DNA of 64,000 nucleotides from Christiangramia bathymodioli. Its GTDB lineage: Bacteria > Bacteroidota > Bacteroidia > Flavobacteriales > Flavobacteriaceae. Shown in pieces: positions 42,973 through 51,712 of this stretch (within the stretch, counting starts at the first letter, position 1; every line of letters starts with the position of its first letter). A program made the position numbers and the translations under genes. The notes beneath the pieces are model-generated. The model was given only the letters and a program-made list of their open reading frames with translations, was not told the origin of the DNA and did no database searches. The stretch spans positions 62,048-126,047 of the forward strand of contig SRSL01000001.1 of assembly GCA_009735695.1 (NCBI GenBank), written 5' to 3'.

Positions 42973-43046
42973 AGTTTTTTCTTTTGAAGATACTGAAGAC
43001 TTGAGGCTCACACCCGGTATTTATTAGAGGTTTAACGCTATAAAGC

Positions 43047-43721
43047 CTAATTTTTAACAGCCCTTAACATTTCTCGTTTTCCGGGAGGTCCGGGCAGTTT
43101 TTCAACCTGGAATCCGTTGGCCAGCATGGCCCTTCTTACGCTACCTTTTGCAGCATAGGTAACCAGGATTCCGTTATTTCTCAATGCTTTATACATGATG
43201 CTGAAGATCTCTTCGGTCCATAATTCGGGCTGCACCCTCGCGCCAAAGGCATCAAAATAGATGAGGTCGTATTGAGCATCATCCGTGATCTCCTTGAAAT
43301 CTTTCTGCTGTTTGGTTAGGGTGAAATCTGAAGAAATTTTGTTGGGCTTTTCCCAGTCTTCCTCATGCATTTTTAAGAAAATGGGTTCCTTTTCAAGTGC
43401 AGGAATAACTTCCGCATAATTGAGTTTTTTAACCTCTTCCAGTTGAACGGGAAAAGCCTCCACACCCCTGTAATTGACCTGAAGCTTCAGTTTCTCAGCT
43501 TCAAGAAACGTGAGAAAAGCATTAAGACCGGTTCCAAAACCGATTTCCAAAATCGATATTTCGCTAAGCCCGGTATCTTCCGCCAGCTTGTGCAATCCCA
43601 TTTTCAGGAAGACATGTCGCGCTTCCTGTATGGCACCGTGTTTTGAGTGGTACTGCTCATTCCATTCAGGTAAATGAATGGTCACAGAACCATCTCCGGT
43701 TTTTATGATTTTCCGTTCCAA
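43047..43721 (-). CDS. mnmD: tRNA 5-methylaminomethyl-2-thiouridine methyltransferase domain protein (MnmD-like)
   Basis: A 224-residue protein corresponding to the methyltransferase half of MnmC, which finishes the wobble-uridine modification of tRNA. Motif I is ISILEIGFGTGLNAFLTFLE (about residues 57-76), the catalytic block IYFDAFGARVQPELWTEEIF (about 154-173), and the family-specific ending is RAMLANGFQVEKLPGPPGKREM. It ends 35 nt from the epimerase-family gene. The oxidase half of MnmC is absent, as in many Bacteroidota. Confidence 0.9.
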   Translation of the reverse strand: MERKIIKTGDGSVTIHLPEWNEQYHSKHGAIQEARHVFLKMGLHKLAEDTGLSEISILEIGFGTGLNAFLTFLEAEKLKLQVNYRGVEAFPVQLEEVKKLNYAEVIPALEKEPIFLKMHEEDWEKPNKISSDFTLTKQQKDFKEITDDAQYDLIYFDAFGARVQPELWTEEIFSIMYKALRNNGILVTYAAKGSVRRAMLANGFQVEKLPGPPGKREMLRAVKN

Positions 43722-43722
43722 A

Positions 43723-44235
43723 CTATTGTTTTAGCAATACCCCATGTGCGAGAAATCCCGGGGATCTTTTCGGCTGACTGATGGCAGCTATTTCTTCTTT
43801 CGTCTTACCGGCATCTTCGGCGAAATGCTTCTGATCTTCAACAGAAGTCTCTTCGATAAAAGCAATTCCTTCTACCACCACTTCTTTACCTTCAATATCC
43901 TTAGGCACAAAAAATCCATAGTCTTTGAACTTCACCATAGGATCCTCCTCCAAATCAGGAAGATCAAGGCTCATCCAGCAGCCCTTCATTTTACAAACGC
44001 TGTTCACTTTGGTTCGAAACTTAACAGCTATGGTATCTCCCGCCTGAAGACCCTGAAATTTCTCAGACATTTCAGAAGCTGTAAGTGCTCCTTCAGCTGA
44101 AATCTGATCTCCAAAACTCGAGAATTCCTCCTGGCTTAGTTCAAGCTGTGCGATTTGTTCGTCCTTATTCTCTTTCTTTTTTCCGCAGCTTATCAAAAAA
44201 AGCGAGATAAGGGCTAAACTGAAAATGTTTTTCAT
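43723..44235 (-). CDS. DUF4920 lipoprotein
   Basis: A 170-residue lipoprotein with a lipobox LISC (Cys about residue 17). The DUF4920 core is visible in AVKFRTKVNSVCKMKGCWMS, which holds two cysteines, and in VKFKDYGFFVPKDIEGKEVV. Such proteins look like small beta-sandwich, possibly metal-related, periplasmic proteins. It ends 1 nt before the mnmD start, so both are probably one transcript. Confidence 0.85.
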   Translation of the reverse strand: MKNIFSLALISLFLISCGKKKENKDEQIAQLELSQEEFSSFGDQISAEGALTASEMSEKFQGLQAGDTIAVKFRTKVNSVCKMKGCWMSLDLPDLEEDPMVKFKDYGFFVPKDIEGKEVVVEGIAFIEETSVEDQKHFAEDAGKTKEEIAAISQPKRSPGFLAHGVLLKQ

Positions 44236-44255
44236 GGGTGTATGGATTGATTAGC

Positions 44256-44263
44256 CAAATTTA
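44256..44263 (-). promoter_or_regulatory. Candidate promoter -7 box for the DUF4920 gene
   Basis: TAAATTTG on the minus strand fits TAnnTTTG, 20 nt upstream of the ATG at 44235. It is divergent from the ilvE promoter. Confidence 0.5.
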
Positions 44264-44277
44264 CCAAAACTTTAGAT

Positions 44278-44307
44278 TTTGATTCTTCTATTAAATAGGT
44301 AAATTTG
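44278..44307 (+). promoter_or_regulatory. Candidate Bacteroidota promoter for ilvE
   Basis: TTTG at 44278-44281 and TAAATTTG at 44300-44307 are separated by 18 nt, matching the -33/-7 consensus well. The start codon follows at 44341. Confidence 0.65.
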
Positions 44308-44340
44308 TTCACTTAATCAACACAACAAATAAGCACTCTC

Positions 44341-45390
44341 ATGATAGATATACAAAAGGCTTCGACTTCTAAAATCGACCAGGTAAACTTTGACAATCTT
44401 ACTTTCGGACAGGTTTTTACCGATCATATGATGGAGTGTGACTATAAGGACGGAAAATGGCAGAAACCGGTTATCAAGGAATATGGCCCAATTTGCCTGC
44501 AACCCTCGGCCAGGGTTTTCCACTACGGCCAGGCGGTTTTTGAAGGTATGAAAGCCTATAAAGACGCAGATGACCGTATTTGGTTATTTCGTCCCGATCA
44601 AAATTTTGAGCGAATCAATAAATCGGCGAAGCGCCTTGCCATCCCAGAATTTCCTAAGGAACATTTTTTCAATGCTCTTGAAGAACTGTTGAAAATAGAC
44701 AAGGCATGGATCAAAAAAGGCTTCGGAAACAGTCTATATATCAGACCGTTCGTGATCGCTTCAGAAGCAGGAGTTTCAGCTTCCGCAGCAAATGAATATA
44801 AATTCATGATCATTTGCTCACCAGCCCAGGCTTATTATAGCGGAGAGGTACGAGTGAAATTTTCAGAAAAATTCAGCCGTGCTGCCGATGGTGGTGTGGG
44901 TTATGCGAAAGCTGCCGGAAACTACGGGGCGCAGTTCTATCCCACCAATCTTGCCAAGGAAGAAGGTTATCAGCAAATTATCTGGACAGATGCCAATTCC
45001 CATGAATACCTGGAAGAAGCTGGAACCATGAATATCTTCTTCAGAATTGGGGATAAATTGATCACTGCTCCAACAAACGACAGAATTTTGGACGGAGTCA
45101 CCCGAAAAAGCGTTTTAACCCTTGCTGAAGAATACAATATTGAAACTGAAGTTAGACGTGTAAGTGTACAGGAGATCGTAGAAGCCGCCGAGAAAGGTAA
45201 ACTGAAGGAAATGTTTGGCTCGGGAACCGCAACAGTTATCAACCCGATCGTTGGTTTTGGGCATAAAGGAAAGAAATTTGATTTACCAAAACTGGAAGAT
45301 TCCTATGCCAGGTTTTTTAAGGATAAACTCATGAAGATCCAGTATAACGAAGCCGAAGATAAATTCGGCTGGAGATACGAAGTAAAATAG
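44341..45390 (+). CDS. ilvE: Branched-chain amino acid aminotransferase
   Basis: A 349-residue class IV PLP-dependent transaminase for the last step of leucine, isoleucine and valine synthesis. The N-terminal substrate loop FHYGQAVFEGMKAYK (about residues 60-74) is typical of this branch. The PLP lysine lies in YAKAAGNYGAQFYPTNLAKE (about 188-207), and FGSGTATVINPIVGF near residue 290 closes the active site. Length is normal. It is probably monocistronic, with its own promoter and terminator. Confidence 0.94.
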   Translation: MIDIQKASTSKIDQVNFDNLTFGQVFTDHMMECDYKDGKWQKPVIKEYGPICLQPSARVFHYGQAVFEGMKAYKDADDRIWLFRPDQNFERINKSAKRLAIPEFPKEHFFNALEELLKIDKAWIKKGFGNSLYIRPFVIASEAGVSASAANEYKFMIICSPAQAYYSGEVRVKFSEKFSRAADGGVGYAKAAGNYGAQFYPTNLAKEEGYQQIIWTDANSHEYLEEAGTMNIFFRIGDKLITAPTNDRILDGVTRKSVLTLAEEYNIETEVRRVSVQEIVEAAEKGKLKEMFGSGTATVINPIVGFGHKGKKFDLPKLEDSYARFFKDKLMKIQYNEAEDKFGWRYEVK

Positions 45391-45409
45391 ACTTCTAATA
45401 AAGTATTTC

Positions 45410-45440
45410 AAAATCCCGGTATAAACCGGGATTTTTTATT
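45410..45440. terminator. Terminator between ilvE and the Gmad2 lipoprotein gene
   Basis: AAAATCCCGGT and ACCGGGATTTT form a perfect stem around ATAA, followed by T-rich sequence; it may serve both convergent genes. Confidence 0.88.
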
Positions 45441-46452
45441 TTGGAGGAAAGATCACCGGGATTCGGTATTGCCTGTCATTTTCCGGAAGGCCTGACGGAT
45501 TTGCCTTTTTTAAGACCAAATAGCCTCGCTCATCATCAGGTGCATCGAATTCGATCTGACCTTCGAAATCCACAAAATCGGTAGTCATCCATGCTCCCTT
45601 TGCTGAAATATAGCTCTCGGCAATGGTATCAAAATCCTTGTTTAGAAGTTGAACGGGAGCATCGGCCTCAAAGAACCAGTTGCCTTTGGCCTTTCCCCTA
45701 ATTTTCAAGGGAGAGGTGATATCTTTATTGGGCAGTGGCTCTTCCAGCCTGATCCATTCTGAAATATCATCCTTTTTGCTCGACCTTAGCTCAAAACTGT
45801 TCAGAATACGAAGCAACTTATTTTTAGCGTCCTCATCTATGTCACCGGAAAAGCTTATTCGGTCACTTCCCATAGGATCACAGGTTTTCATATTTTTAGC
45901 TTTGCCATCCGCATCAAAACATTCGGCCTCAAAAGCCTTGATTCTGAAATGAACAAAAATACCGCCATAGCTTTCCCAGTTTTCGGGAAGAGCCCGTGGT
46001 TTTAAATAGTAGGCCCATGCCTTTCCGTTTTTTAATAGATAGGCTTTGCTTTCAGCCTTATCAAGAGGTATTTCAATCGGGTCCTGTGGTTGCCAGCTTG
46101 AAAAGTTCTTTTTGCTGCCTGAAGGCTCCTCCACACCAAATCCTTTTGGAAGGACAGCGATATAAGCTATTTTGGGATCTTCATGAATTGCAAACGGCGG
46201 AGCCAGTCCTTCTTGCGGAGCATAGATGTTTATAACCGGACTTTCTCCCGGCAACTGAGATTCAAGCAATCTGAATTCCGAAAGATACTTCAAAGAAAAA
46301 CCGAATTCATCATTGCTGTATTCTTCGGTAAGTTCTTTTTTAGATTCGGTTTGCTCGTCCCGCGTTCTCTGCTGGGAATTCTGATTATTACTTTCAGAAT
46401 TATTACAGGAAAAGAGGAAACTGAATACCAGTAAGAAATAAACAATTCTCAT
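45436..46452 (-). CDS. Lipoprotein with C-terminal Gmad2 immunoglobulin-like domain
   Basis: A 338-residue lipoprotein (lipobox LFSC, Cys about residue 16) with an Asn/Gln/Ser-rich linker. The middle (about residues 45-215) is a beta-rich domain of unknown type with a DAECFDADGKAKN-like Cys segment. The C-terminus (about 235-338) matches the Gmad2 pattern: ITSPLKIRGKAKGNWFFEAD, then GAWMTTDFVDFEG and LVLKKANPSGLPENDRQYRI. Gmad2 domains occur in cell-surface proteins of Gram-positive and Gram-negative bacteria. The function is unknown. Confidence 0.8.
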   Translation of the reverse strand: MRIVYFLLVFSFLFSCNNSESNNQNSQQRTRDEQTESKKELTEEYSNDEFGFSLKYLSEFRLLESQLPGESPVINIYAPQEGLAPPFAIHEDPKIAYIAVLPKGFGVEEPSGSKKNFSSWQPQDPIEIPLDKAESKAYLLKNGKAWAYYLKPRALPENWESYGGIFVHFRIKAFEAECFDADGKAKNMKTCDPMGSDRISFSGDIDEDAKNKLLRILNSFELRSSKKDDISEWIRLEEPLPNKDITSPLKIRGKAKGNWFFEADAPVQLLNKDFDTIAESYISAKGAWMTTDFVDFEGQIEFDAPDDERGYLVLKKANPSGLPENDRQYRIPVIFPPK

Positions 46453-46513
46453 TTTTTCTTTTAAGATAGGAAGCTGAGAATTGGATATTTTTAAAATTAT
46501 CTAAAATCTGCTG

Positions 46514-46900
46514 CTATTTTTTTAAAATGCTGTCGATATCAGGCTTGAAGTAATTCGGTCCCTTCAGCACCTTACCGTCTTCACGATAGATAGGTTTCCC
46601 ATCGGCTCCCAGCTTGCTCATATTGCTATTCTGAATTTCTTCAAATACCTCCTCGATCTTATGCTGCATCCCATGTTCGATAATGGTACCACAGAGAATG
46701 TACAACATATCACCCAGGGCATCGGCAACTTCGGTTAGATCGTCATTATTGGCAGCCTCGAGGTATTCTTCATTTTCCTCTTTCATCAGGTTATACCTCA
46801 ACAGGTTTTTGGCCGTGCCCAGGTTCGCTACCGGTTCTTCGTTTATCCCGAGACCAAAAGCCGAATGAAATTCTTTTACCGCAGCTATTCGTTTCTTCAT
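46514..46900 (-). CDS. MazG-like nucleotide pyrophosphohydrolase
   Basis: A 128-residue all-helical NTP-PPase of the MazG/HisE/dCTPase superfamily. The metal-binding motif is EENEEYLEA (about residues 41-49) followed by EVADALGDMLYILCG (about 57-71), the ExxE-x12-28-ExxD pattern. The C-terminal part is short and lysine-rich. Members hydrolyse non-canonical or excess nucleoside triphosphates; the substrate cannot be told. It is divergent from the small membrane protein gene. Confidence 0.85.
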   Translation of the reverse strand: MKKRIAAVKEFHSAFGLGINEEPVANLGTAKNLLRYNLMKEENEEYLEAANNDDLTEVADALGDMLYILCGTIIEHGMQHKIEEVFEEIQNSNMSKLGADGKPIYREDGKVLKGPNYFKPDIDSILKK

Positions 46901-46922
46901 ATCGTGTAAAGTCTGAAAAAGT

Positions 46923-46930
46923 TAACTTTG
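46923..46930 (+). promoter_or_regulatory. Candidate promoter -7 box for the small membrane protein gene
   Basis: TAACTTTG fits TAnnTTTG exactly, 16 nt before the ATG at 46947. Confidence 0.5.
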
Positions 46931-46946
46931 CGTAAAAATAATTAAA

Positions 46947-47135
46947 ATGTTTTCTACCGGACAATTGATATTCGCGGGCTTCTTTGTAGTGGCTTTCATT
47001 ATTATAATGATCTTCAGCTATCGCAAAGACATCAGGTTACACCGAAAATATTATAAAGGAAGCCTTTACGTACTTATAGGTTTTATCGTGTTCATCCTGC
47101 TTTTATTTCTGATCAAAACTCAGCTGAACCACTAG
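46947..47135 (+). CDS. Small membrane protein
   Basis: A 62-residue protein with two helices (about residues 5-23 and 40-57) joined by a basic loop (YRKDIRLHRKYYKG). It is a recognisable Flavobacteriia hypothetical protein type with no assigned function. It has a good candidate promoter and precedes the SRPBCC gene by 71 nt. Confidence 0.75.
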   Translation: MFSTGQLIFAGFFVVAFIIIMIFSYRKDIRLHRKYYKGSLYVLIGFIVFILLLFLIKTQLNH

Positions 47136-47206
47136 AAAGCATAGGAATTGACCTACATTGAATAACCTAATTTATTTATATTAGCATAAACTAATCCTAA
47201 CCAGAA

Positions 47207-48253
47207 ATGAAAATCCTTAAATACCTCTTATTTCTTCTTCTCATTTTTATTATTGGAGCGTCTATTTATATAGCGACCAAAGACGGGAATTTCCAGGTTG
47301 AACAGCAACAGGTCATTGCCGCACCGCAGCAGGTGGTTTTTAATGAAGTGAACGATCTTACCAGCTGGGAAAAATGGGAACCATGGTCCAGGGAAACCGA
47401 TGATATGATCGTTAATTACGGCGAAAAAACCAGCGGAAACGGTGCCATGTATTCATGGAAAAGCGAAAATATGGGGAATGGGAAGATCATAATCCAGGAG
47501 GTAAAACCTTACTCGAGCATCGAGCAGGAAATCATCTTTGAAACTCCCTTTGGAGAATCAAATAGTGATGTCTACTGGAAATTCGAAAAGCAGGGCGACA
47601 GCACCCTTGTTACCTGGGGCATGAAGGGCGAACAAAGCTTTATGGAAAAAGCGGCCTTTACCTTCCAGGATCAAAGTATCACCGAAATGATGAAGCCTAT
47701 GTTTCAGAAAGGGCTTGATAACCTGGAAGAGGAACTTGTAGAACAAATGGAAGCCTATTCTATTAACGTAGAAGGGGTGACCCAACACGGGGGAGGATAT
47801 TATATGTATGTAACTACCGCCAGCAAGATAAGCCAGGTTCCAGATCGAATGGAACAAATGATCGCCCAGGTAGACCAGTATATGACCACCAATAATATTG
47901 AAAAAGTTGGAAATCCATTTGTTTTATACAACCAATGGAACGAAGATGCGGGTACCGCAATCTTTTCTGCCGGCTATTTTACCCCCAGCGAAGTGGTTAC
48001 ACCAGCAGATAGCCAGGTACTCAATGGTTATCTTCCAAATCAGCGAACATTAAAAGCCACCTTAAAAGGAAATTATAAAAACCTGGAAGAAGCTTATGAC
48101 ACGGCTTATAAATATATTTCAGAGAACGGATTGACCGTAAATGCTAATTCCCAGCCTTTTGAAGTATATGTGACCAGGCCGGAGAACAGCCCGAATCCAG
48201 CGGATTGGGTTACCAATATCTATATCCCACTAATGCCGGAAAGCAGCCTGTAA
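47207..48253 (+). CDS. SRPBCC domain protein fused to a GyrI-like domain
   Basis: A 348-residue protein with an N-terminal hydrophobic anchor (about residues 5-22), an SRPBCC/polyketide-cyclase-like domain (about 30-165, with NDLTSWEKWEPWSRETDDM), and a GyrI-like small-molecule binding domain (about 185-345, with EAYDTAYKYISENGLTVNAN). Proteins of this architecture may bind hydrophobic ligands; the role is unknown. Its stop overlaps the crcB start by 1 nt. Confidence 0.8.
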   Translation: MKILKYLLFLLLIFIIGASIYIATKDGNFQVEQQQVIAAPQQVVFNEVNDLTSWEKWEPWSRETDDMIVNYGEKTSGNGAMYSWKSENMGNGKIIIQEVKPYSSIEQEIIFETPFGESNSDVYWKFEKQGDSTLVTWGMKGEQSFMEKAAFTFQDQSITEMMKPMFQKGLDNLEEELVEQMEAYSINVEGVTQHGGGYYMYVTTASKISQVPDRMEQMIAQVDQYMTTNNIEKVGNPFVLYNQWNEDAGTAIFSAGYFTPSEVVTPADSQVLNGYLPNQRTLKATLKGNYKNLEEAYDTAYKYISENGLTVNANSQPFEVYVTRPENSPNPADWVTNIYIPLMPESSL

Positions 48254-48624
48254 TGATCAAAAATCTACTTCTTGTATTCATAGGTGGTGGGCTTGGAAGC
48301 AGCCTGAGGTTTTTAATAAGCCGCTATTTGAATACAGGAAGCATGATCCCCTACGGCACCTTTCTGGTAAATGTTCTGGGAAGTCTGCTTATCGGGATCA
48401 TCCTGGGATGGTCCATAAAAAATGACTCCCTCAACTCCCCCATGAACTTTTTACTGGGCATTGGTTTTTGTGGAGGCTTTACCACATTTTCAACCTTCTC
48501 ATTCGAAAATTATTCCCTGCTTAAAACAGGTGACTACTGGGCCTTTTCCCTTTATTTCTTCGGAAGCCTCTTGCTGGGTATCCTGGCAGTTTTAAGCGGA
48601 ATCTTTCTTTCCAGATCCATATAA
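48253..48624 (+). CDS. crcB: Fluoride efflux protein CrcB
   Basis: A 123-residue CrcB/Fluc channel with four helices. The family motifs GTFLVNVLGSLLIGI (about residues 36-50) and GFCGGFTTFSTFSFE (about 75-89) line the fluoride pore. The start at 48253 (MIKNLLLVFIGGGLGSSLRF) is chosen because it matches the family start and overlaps the previous stop by 1 nt; a 16-residue extension from 48205 would overlap more. No fluoride riboswitch can sit upstream, as there is no spacer. Confidence 0.93.
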   Translation: MIKNLLLVFIGGGLGSSLRFLISRYLNTGSMIPYGTFLVNVLGSLLIGIILGWSIKNDSLNSPMNFLLGIGFCGGFTTFSTFSFENYSLLKTGDYWAFSLYFFGSLLLGILAVLSGIFLSRSI

Positions 48625-48666
48625 GGAACAGTAATTAATAAATTATCAATTTTTAAACTTAATTTT

Positions 48667-48700
48667 AAATACCCCTAATTTTATAGGGGTATTTTTTATT
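48667..48700 (+). terminator. Rho-independent terminator after crcB
   Basis: AAATACCCCTA and TAGGGGTATTT pair around ATTTTA, followed by a T-rich run. Confidence 0.88.
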
Positions 48701-48783
48701 AAACTAATAATTTTAATTCATTGACCCCTATTTTTATATAGGTGTTGCTCTATTTTTTTATTTTTATCACACAAAATTGAATT

Positions 48784-49122
48784 ATGAAGAAAATTGAAGC
48801 CATCATTCGAAAATCGGAATTCGATGAAACCAAGGAAGCCCTTCACGAAATTGGGGTGACTTTTTTCAGTTACTGGGACGTTACCGGGGTAGGTAACGAA
48901 AAGGTAGGACATGTTTATCGCGGGGTAAGTTACAGCACTTCAGATATACAAAGACGCTATCTCTCCATCGTGGTAAACGATGACTTCGCCGAAAAGACTA
49001 TTCAAACCCTACTTAAGGCTGCACATACCGGGAAGGTTGGAGATGGTAAGATCTTCGTTTCTACCATAGATGAGGCGTACCGTATAAGGACCCGCGAAAA
49101 AGGTTCCGATTCACTAAAATAA
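48784..49122 (+). CDS. P-II family nitrogen regulator
   Basis: A 112-residue GlnB/GlnK-type trimeric sensor of 2-oxoglutarate and energy state. It starts MKKIEAIIRKSEFDETKEAL, and the T-loop reads YRGVSYSTSDIQRR with Tyr 50 in place of the usual Tyr 51. The B-loop TGKVGDGKIFV is the ATP-binding signature. It is 22 nt upstream of the ammonium transporter, the standard pairing in which P-II blocks Amt at high nitrogen. The 48701-48783 leader shows no clear sigma-54 promoter. Confidence 0.93.
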   Translation: MKKIEAIIRKSEFDETKEALHEIGVTFFSYWDVTGVGNEKVGHVYRGVSYSTSDIQRRYLSIVVNDDFAEKTIQTLLKAAHTGKVGDGKIFVSTIDEAYRIRTREKGSDSLK

Positions 49123-49144
49123 TCACACAAAAGCTACAGAAAAG

Positions 49145-50371
49145 ATGGAAGGAATGTTAACGATCAATAACGTATGGATGATGATCTGTACAGCGCTGGT
49201 TTTCTTTATGCACCTTGGTTTCGCTTTGCTGGAAATCGGCTTAACCAGGCAAAAGAACACTATAAATATTCTATTCAAGAACCTGTTCATTATCACCTCT
49301 GGCCTCCTGCTCTACTGCCTTGTAGGGTTTAACCTGATGTATCCCGCAGAATTCAATGGGTTCTTCGGTTTTGCTGGATTTGGTCTGGACAGTCCCCTGC
49401 TCAATGGAAATCTGGATTTGACCTATAATGAAGGCTATACCTACTGGACCGATTTTCTATTCCAGGGAATGTTTGCGGCTACCGCTGCTACTATAGTTTC
49501 CGGGGCGGTGGCAGAAAGAATGAAACTACAGAGCTTTTTCATTTTTGTGATCCTATACGTTGGAATTGTATACCCTATTGCGGGCTCCTGGAAATGGGGC
49601 GGCGGCTTCCTCGATGAAATGGGATTCTATGATTTTGCAGGTTCCACCCTGGTTCATTCGGTTGGCGGATGGGCGGCTCTGGTAGCTATCTGGTTACTCG
49701 GCGCCCGAATTGGCAAGTTCAGGGATGGAAAAATCTATGCCTTTCCAGGACATAATATGGCCTATGCAACCGCTGGAGTGATCATTTTATGGCTAGGCTG
49801 GTTTGGATTCAACGGAGGTTCAGTTCTATCGGCCGATCCCGCCGCGACCTCGCTGGTGCTGGTAACCACTTGCCTCGCTGCGGCCGCCGGAGGTATTTCT
49901 TCCTTCCTGTTTTCAACCTTTATGTACAAGAATTACGATATCACCATGTTCCTGAACGGAATACTTGGCGGACTGGTGGGAATTACCGCCGGAGCAGATG
50001 TGATGAGTCCGCTCGACGCTATATTTATAGGCCTAATCTCGGGTGTGATCATTGTTGGTGGTGTGGCCCTTATAGACAGGCTTCGATTGGATGATCCTGT
50101 GGGTGCAGTGACTGTACACCTTATCTGCGGAATTTGGGGAACGTTGGCCGTAGGTATTTTCGGAAGCCTCGCCAGTTGGGAACAATTTCTCTATCAGTTA
50201 ATAGGCATTGCGTGTTATGCCGCTATTTGCCTTGTTGGTTCCTTCCTGATCTTCTATCCGCTTAAACTCAGCATTGGACTAAGAGTATCTTCTCGTGAAG
50301 AAACCGATGGGCTGGATATTCATGAACACGGAATGGAAGCCTATCCTGATTTTGGCCTGAAACAGCCTTAA
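49145..50371 (+). CDS. amt: Ammonium transporter
   Basis: A 408-residue Amt/MEP/Rh protein with eleven helices. It starts with GFALLEIGLTRQKNTINILF (about residues 20-39). The pore twin histidines are in STLVHSVGGWAAL (about 168-180) and VTVHLICGIWGTLAVGIF (about 320-337). The short C-terminal tail (DGLDIHEHGMEAYPDF) is the P-II interacting region. It is cotranscribed with the P-II gene. Confidence 0.95.
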   Translation: MEGMLTINNVWMMICTALVFFMHLGFALLEIGLTRQKNTINILFKNLFIITSGLLLYCLVGFNLMYPAEFNGFFGFAGFGLDSPLLNGNLDLTYNEGYTYWTDFLFQGMFAATAATIVSGAVAERMKLQSFFIFVILYVGIVYPIAGSWKWGGGFLDEMGFYDFAGSTLVHSVGGWAALVAIWLLGARIGKFRDGKIYAFPGHNMAYATAGVIILWLGWFGFNGGSVLSADPAATSLVLVTTCLAAAAGGISSFLFSTFMYKNYDITMFLNGILGGLVGITAGADVMSPLDAIFIGLISGVIIVGGVALIDRLRLDDPVGAVTVHLICGIWGTLAVGIFGSLASWEQFLYQLIGIACYAAICLVGSFLIFYPLKLSIGLRVSSREETDGLDIHEHGMEAYPDFGLKQP

Positions 50372-50393
50372 TTTATATTTTCGTTGGTTAAAC

Positions 50394-50428
50394 TGAACGG
50401 AGCGTCACATACGCTCCGTTTCTTTTTT
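50394..50428 (+). terminator. Rho-independent terminator after amt
   Basis: AACGGAGCGT and ACGCTCCGTT pair exactly around CACAT, followed by T-rich sequence. Confidence 0.9.
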
Positions 50429-50478
50429 CAGGTAGTAAGAATTTAATCTTAAGCTCGCAATATGCCTGAAATTTGAAT

Positions 50479-50486
50479 TACTTTTG
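50479..50486 (+). promoter_or_regulatory. Candidate promoter -7 box for the MFS gene
   Basis: TACTTTTG fits TAnnTTTG, 17 nt before the ATG at 50504. No -33 TTTG is visible at the usual spacing. Confidence 0.4.
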
Positions 50487-50503
50487 AATGCTTATCAACC
50501 GAA

Positions 50504-51712
50504 ATGAAAAATCTATTCCATTCCTATTTCGAATCCTTCAGGGGCCTTCGGAAGGAGATCTGGCTGTTGTCTTTAATCACGCTTATAAATCGGGCCGGGA
50601 CCATGGTCATTCCCTTCCTGTCTTTATATCTCACCAAGAACAGAGGATTTAGCCTTGAAGAAGTAGGATGGATACTCAGCTTTTTCGGATTGGGATCGGT
50701 AACCGGTTCCTGGTTAGGTGGTAAATTAACCGATAAGATCGGGCATTATCGAACCATGATAATTAGCCTGCTCCTGTCTTCGGTATTTTTTATTCTCTTA
50801 CAATTTCCATCATCTTTTTGGACTATCTGTATCGGGATTTACCTGGTAATGACGGTGGCCGACATATTCCGGCCCGCGGTTTTCGTGGCGATAAGTGCCT
50901 ACAGCAAACCAGAGAATCGCACCCGATCGATCACCCTAATCAGGCTGGCGATCAACCTCGGTTTTTCAGCAGGTCCTGCAATTGGTGGTTTTATCATAGC
51001 CACGGGTGGTTACAGCGGCTTGTTCTGGGTAGATGGCATCACCTGTTTCCTGGCCGGGATCTTATTGCTGAAACTACTGCATCCCAAGCGTGCGAAGACC
51101 GAAATGGAAGACAGTTTTATTCAGGCAAAATCGGCAATGAGCGATAAACCTTACCTGTTATTCATCCTGGCGATGGTGATATTTGGCTTTATTTTCATTC
51201 AGTATTTTTCCACCATGCCTCTATATTATTCAGAATATCATAAACTGAACGAACTGCAGATCGGGCTTTTACTAGGGCTCAACGGATTACTCATATTCCT
51301 GTTCGAGATGCCGCTTATCAAGTTTCTCGAAAGCCGAAAGCATACCGCTACCGGGTACCTCATCCTGGGAACTTTCCTCACAGGCATCAGTTTCCTGGCA
51401 ATTAATCTTTCAGATTGGGCAGGGATCCTTGTGGTGGGTATGCTACTGGTAACTATTGGAGAAATGATAGGTTTTCCTTTTTCAAACTCTTTTGCCCTTA
51501 ACCGGTCTGACGGAAAGAAGAGAGGATCTTATATGGCGCTATACAGTATCTCATTTTCCATAAGCCATATCTTCGGGCATAACTCGGGCATGCAACTTAT
51601 AGATCGTTTTGGTTATGAGGTTACCTGGTATTTAATGCTAGGTTTTGCATTGCTGGCTTGTCTTTTACTATTTATTCTGAAAAGAGTATTGTTACGAGAA
51701 GGAGCATCCTAA
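50504..51712 (+). CDS. MFS transporter
   Basis: A 402-residue major facilitator with twelve helices. Motif A between helices 2 and 3 is clear: GGKLTDKIGHYRTMIISL (about residues 71-88). The N-terminal half contains INRAGTMVIPFLSLYLTKNRG, typical of the MdtG/MdtH-like drug efflux branch. The substrate is unknown. Its end overlaps the convergent esterase-like gene by 4 nt. Confidence 0.9.
   Translation: MKNLFHSYFESFRGLRKEIWLLSLITLINRAGTMVIPFLSLYLTKNRGFSLEEVGWILSFFGLGSVTGSWLGGKLTDKIGHYRTMIISLLLSSVFFILLQFPSSFWTICIGIYLVMTVADIFRPAVFVAISAYSKPENRTRSITLIRLAINLGFSAGPAIGGFIIATGGYSGLFWVDGITCFLAGILLLKLLHPKRAKTEMEDSFIQAKSAMSDKPYLLFILAMVIFGFIFIQYFSTMPLYYSEYHKLNELQIGLLLGLNGLLIFLFEMPLIKFLESRKHTATGYLILGTFLTGISFLAINLSDWAGILVVGMLLVTIGEMIGFPFSNSFALNRSDGKKRGSYMALYSISFSISHIFGHNSGMQLIDRFGYEVTWYLMLGFALLACLLLFILKRVLLREGAS

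Noticed and set aside
42973-43011. Longer start for the epimerase-family gene
   Set aside because: It begins at GTG and adds 13 residues before the nucleotide-binding strand that should be close to the N-terminus.
48205-48252. Longer start for crcB
   Set aside because: It overlaps the SRPBCC gene by 16 codons; ATG 48253 matches the family start and the 1-nt overlap.
48701-48783. Sigma-54 promoter for the P-II/amt operon
   Set aside because: A GGTG...TTGC-like word near 48741 lacks the required GG-N10-GC spacing.
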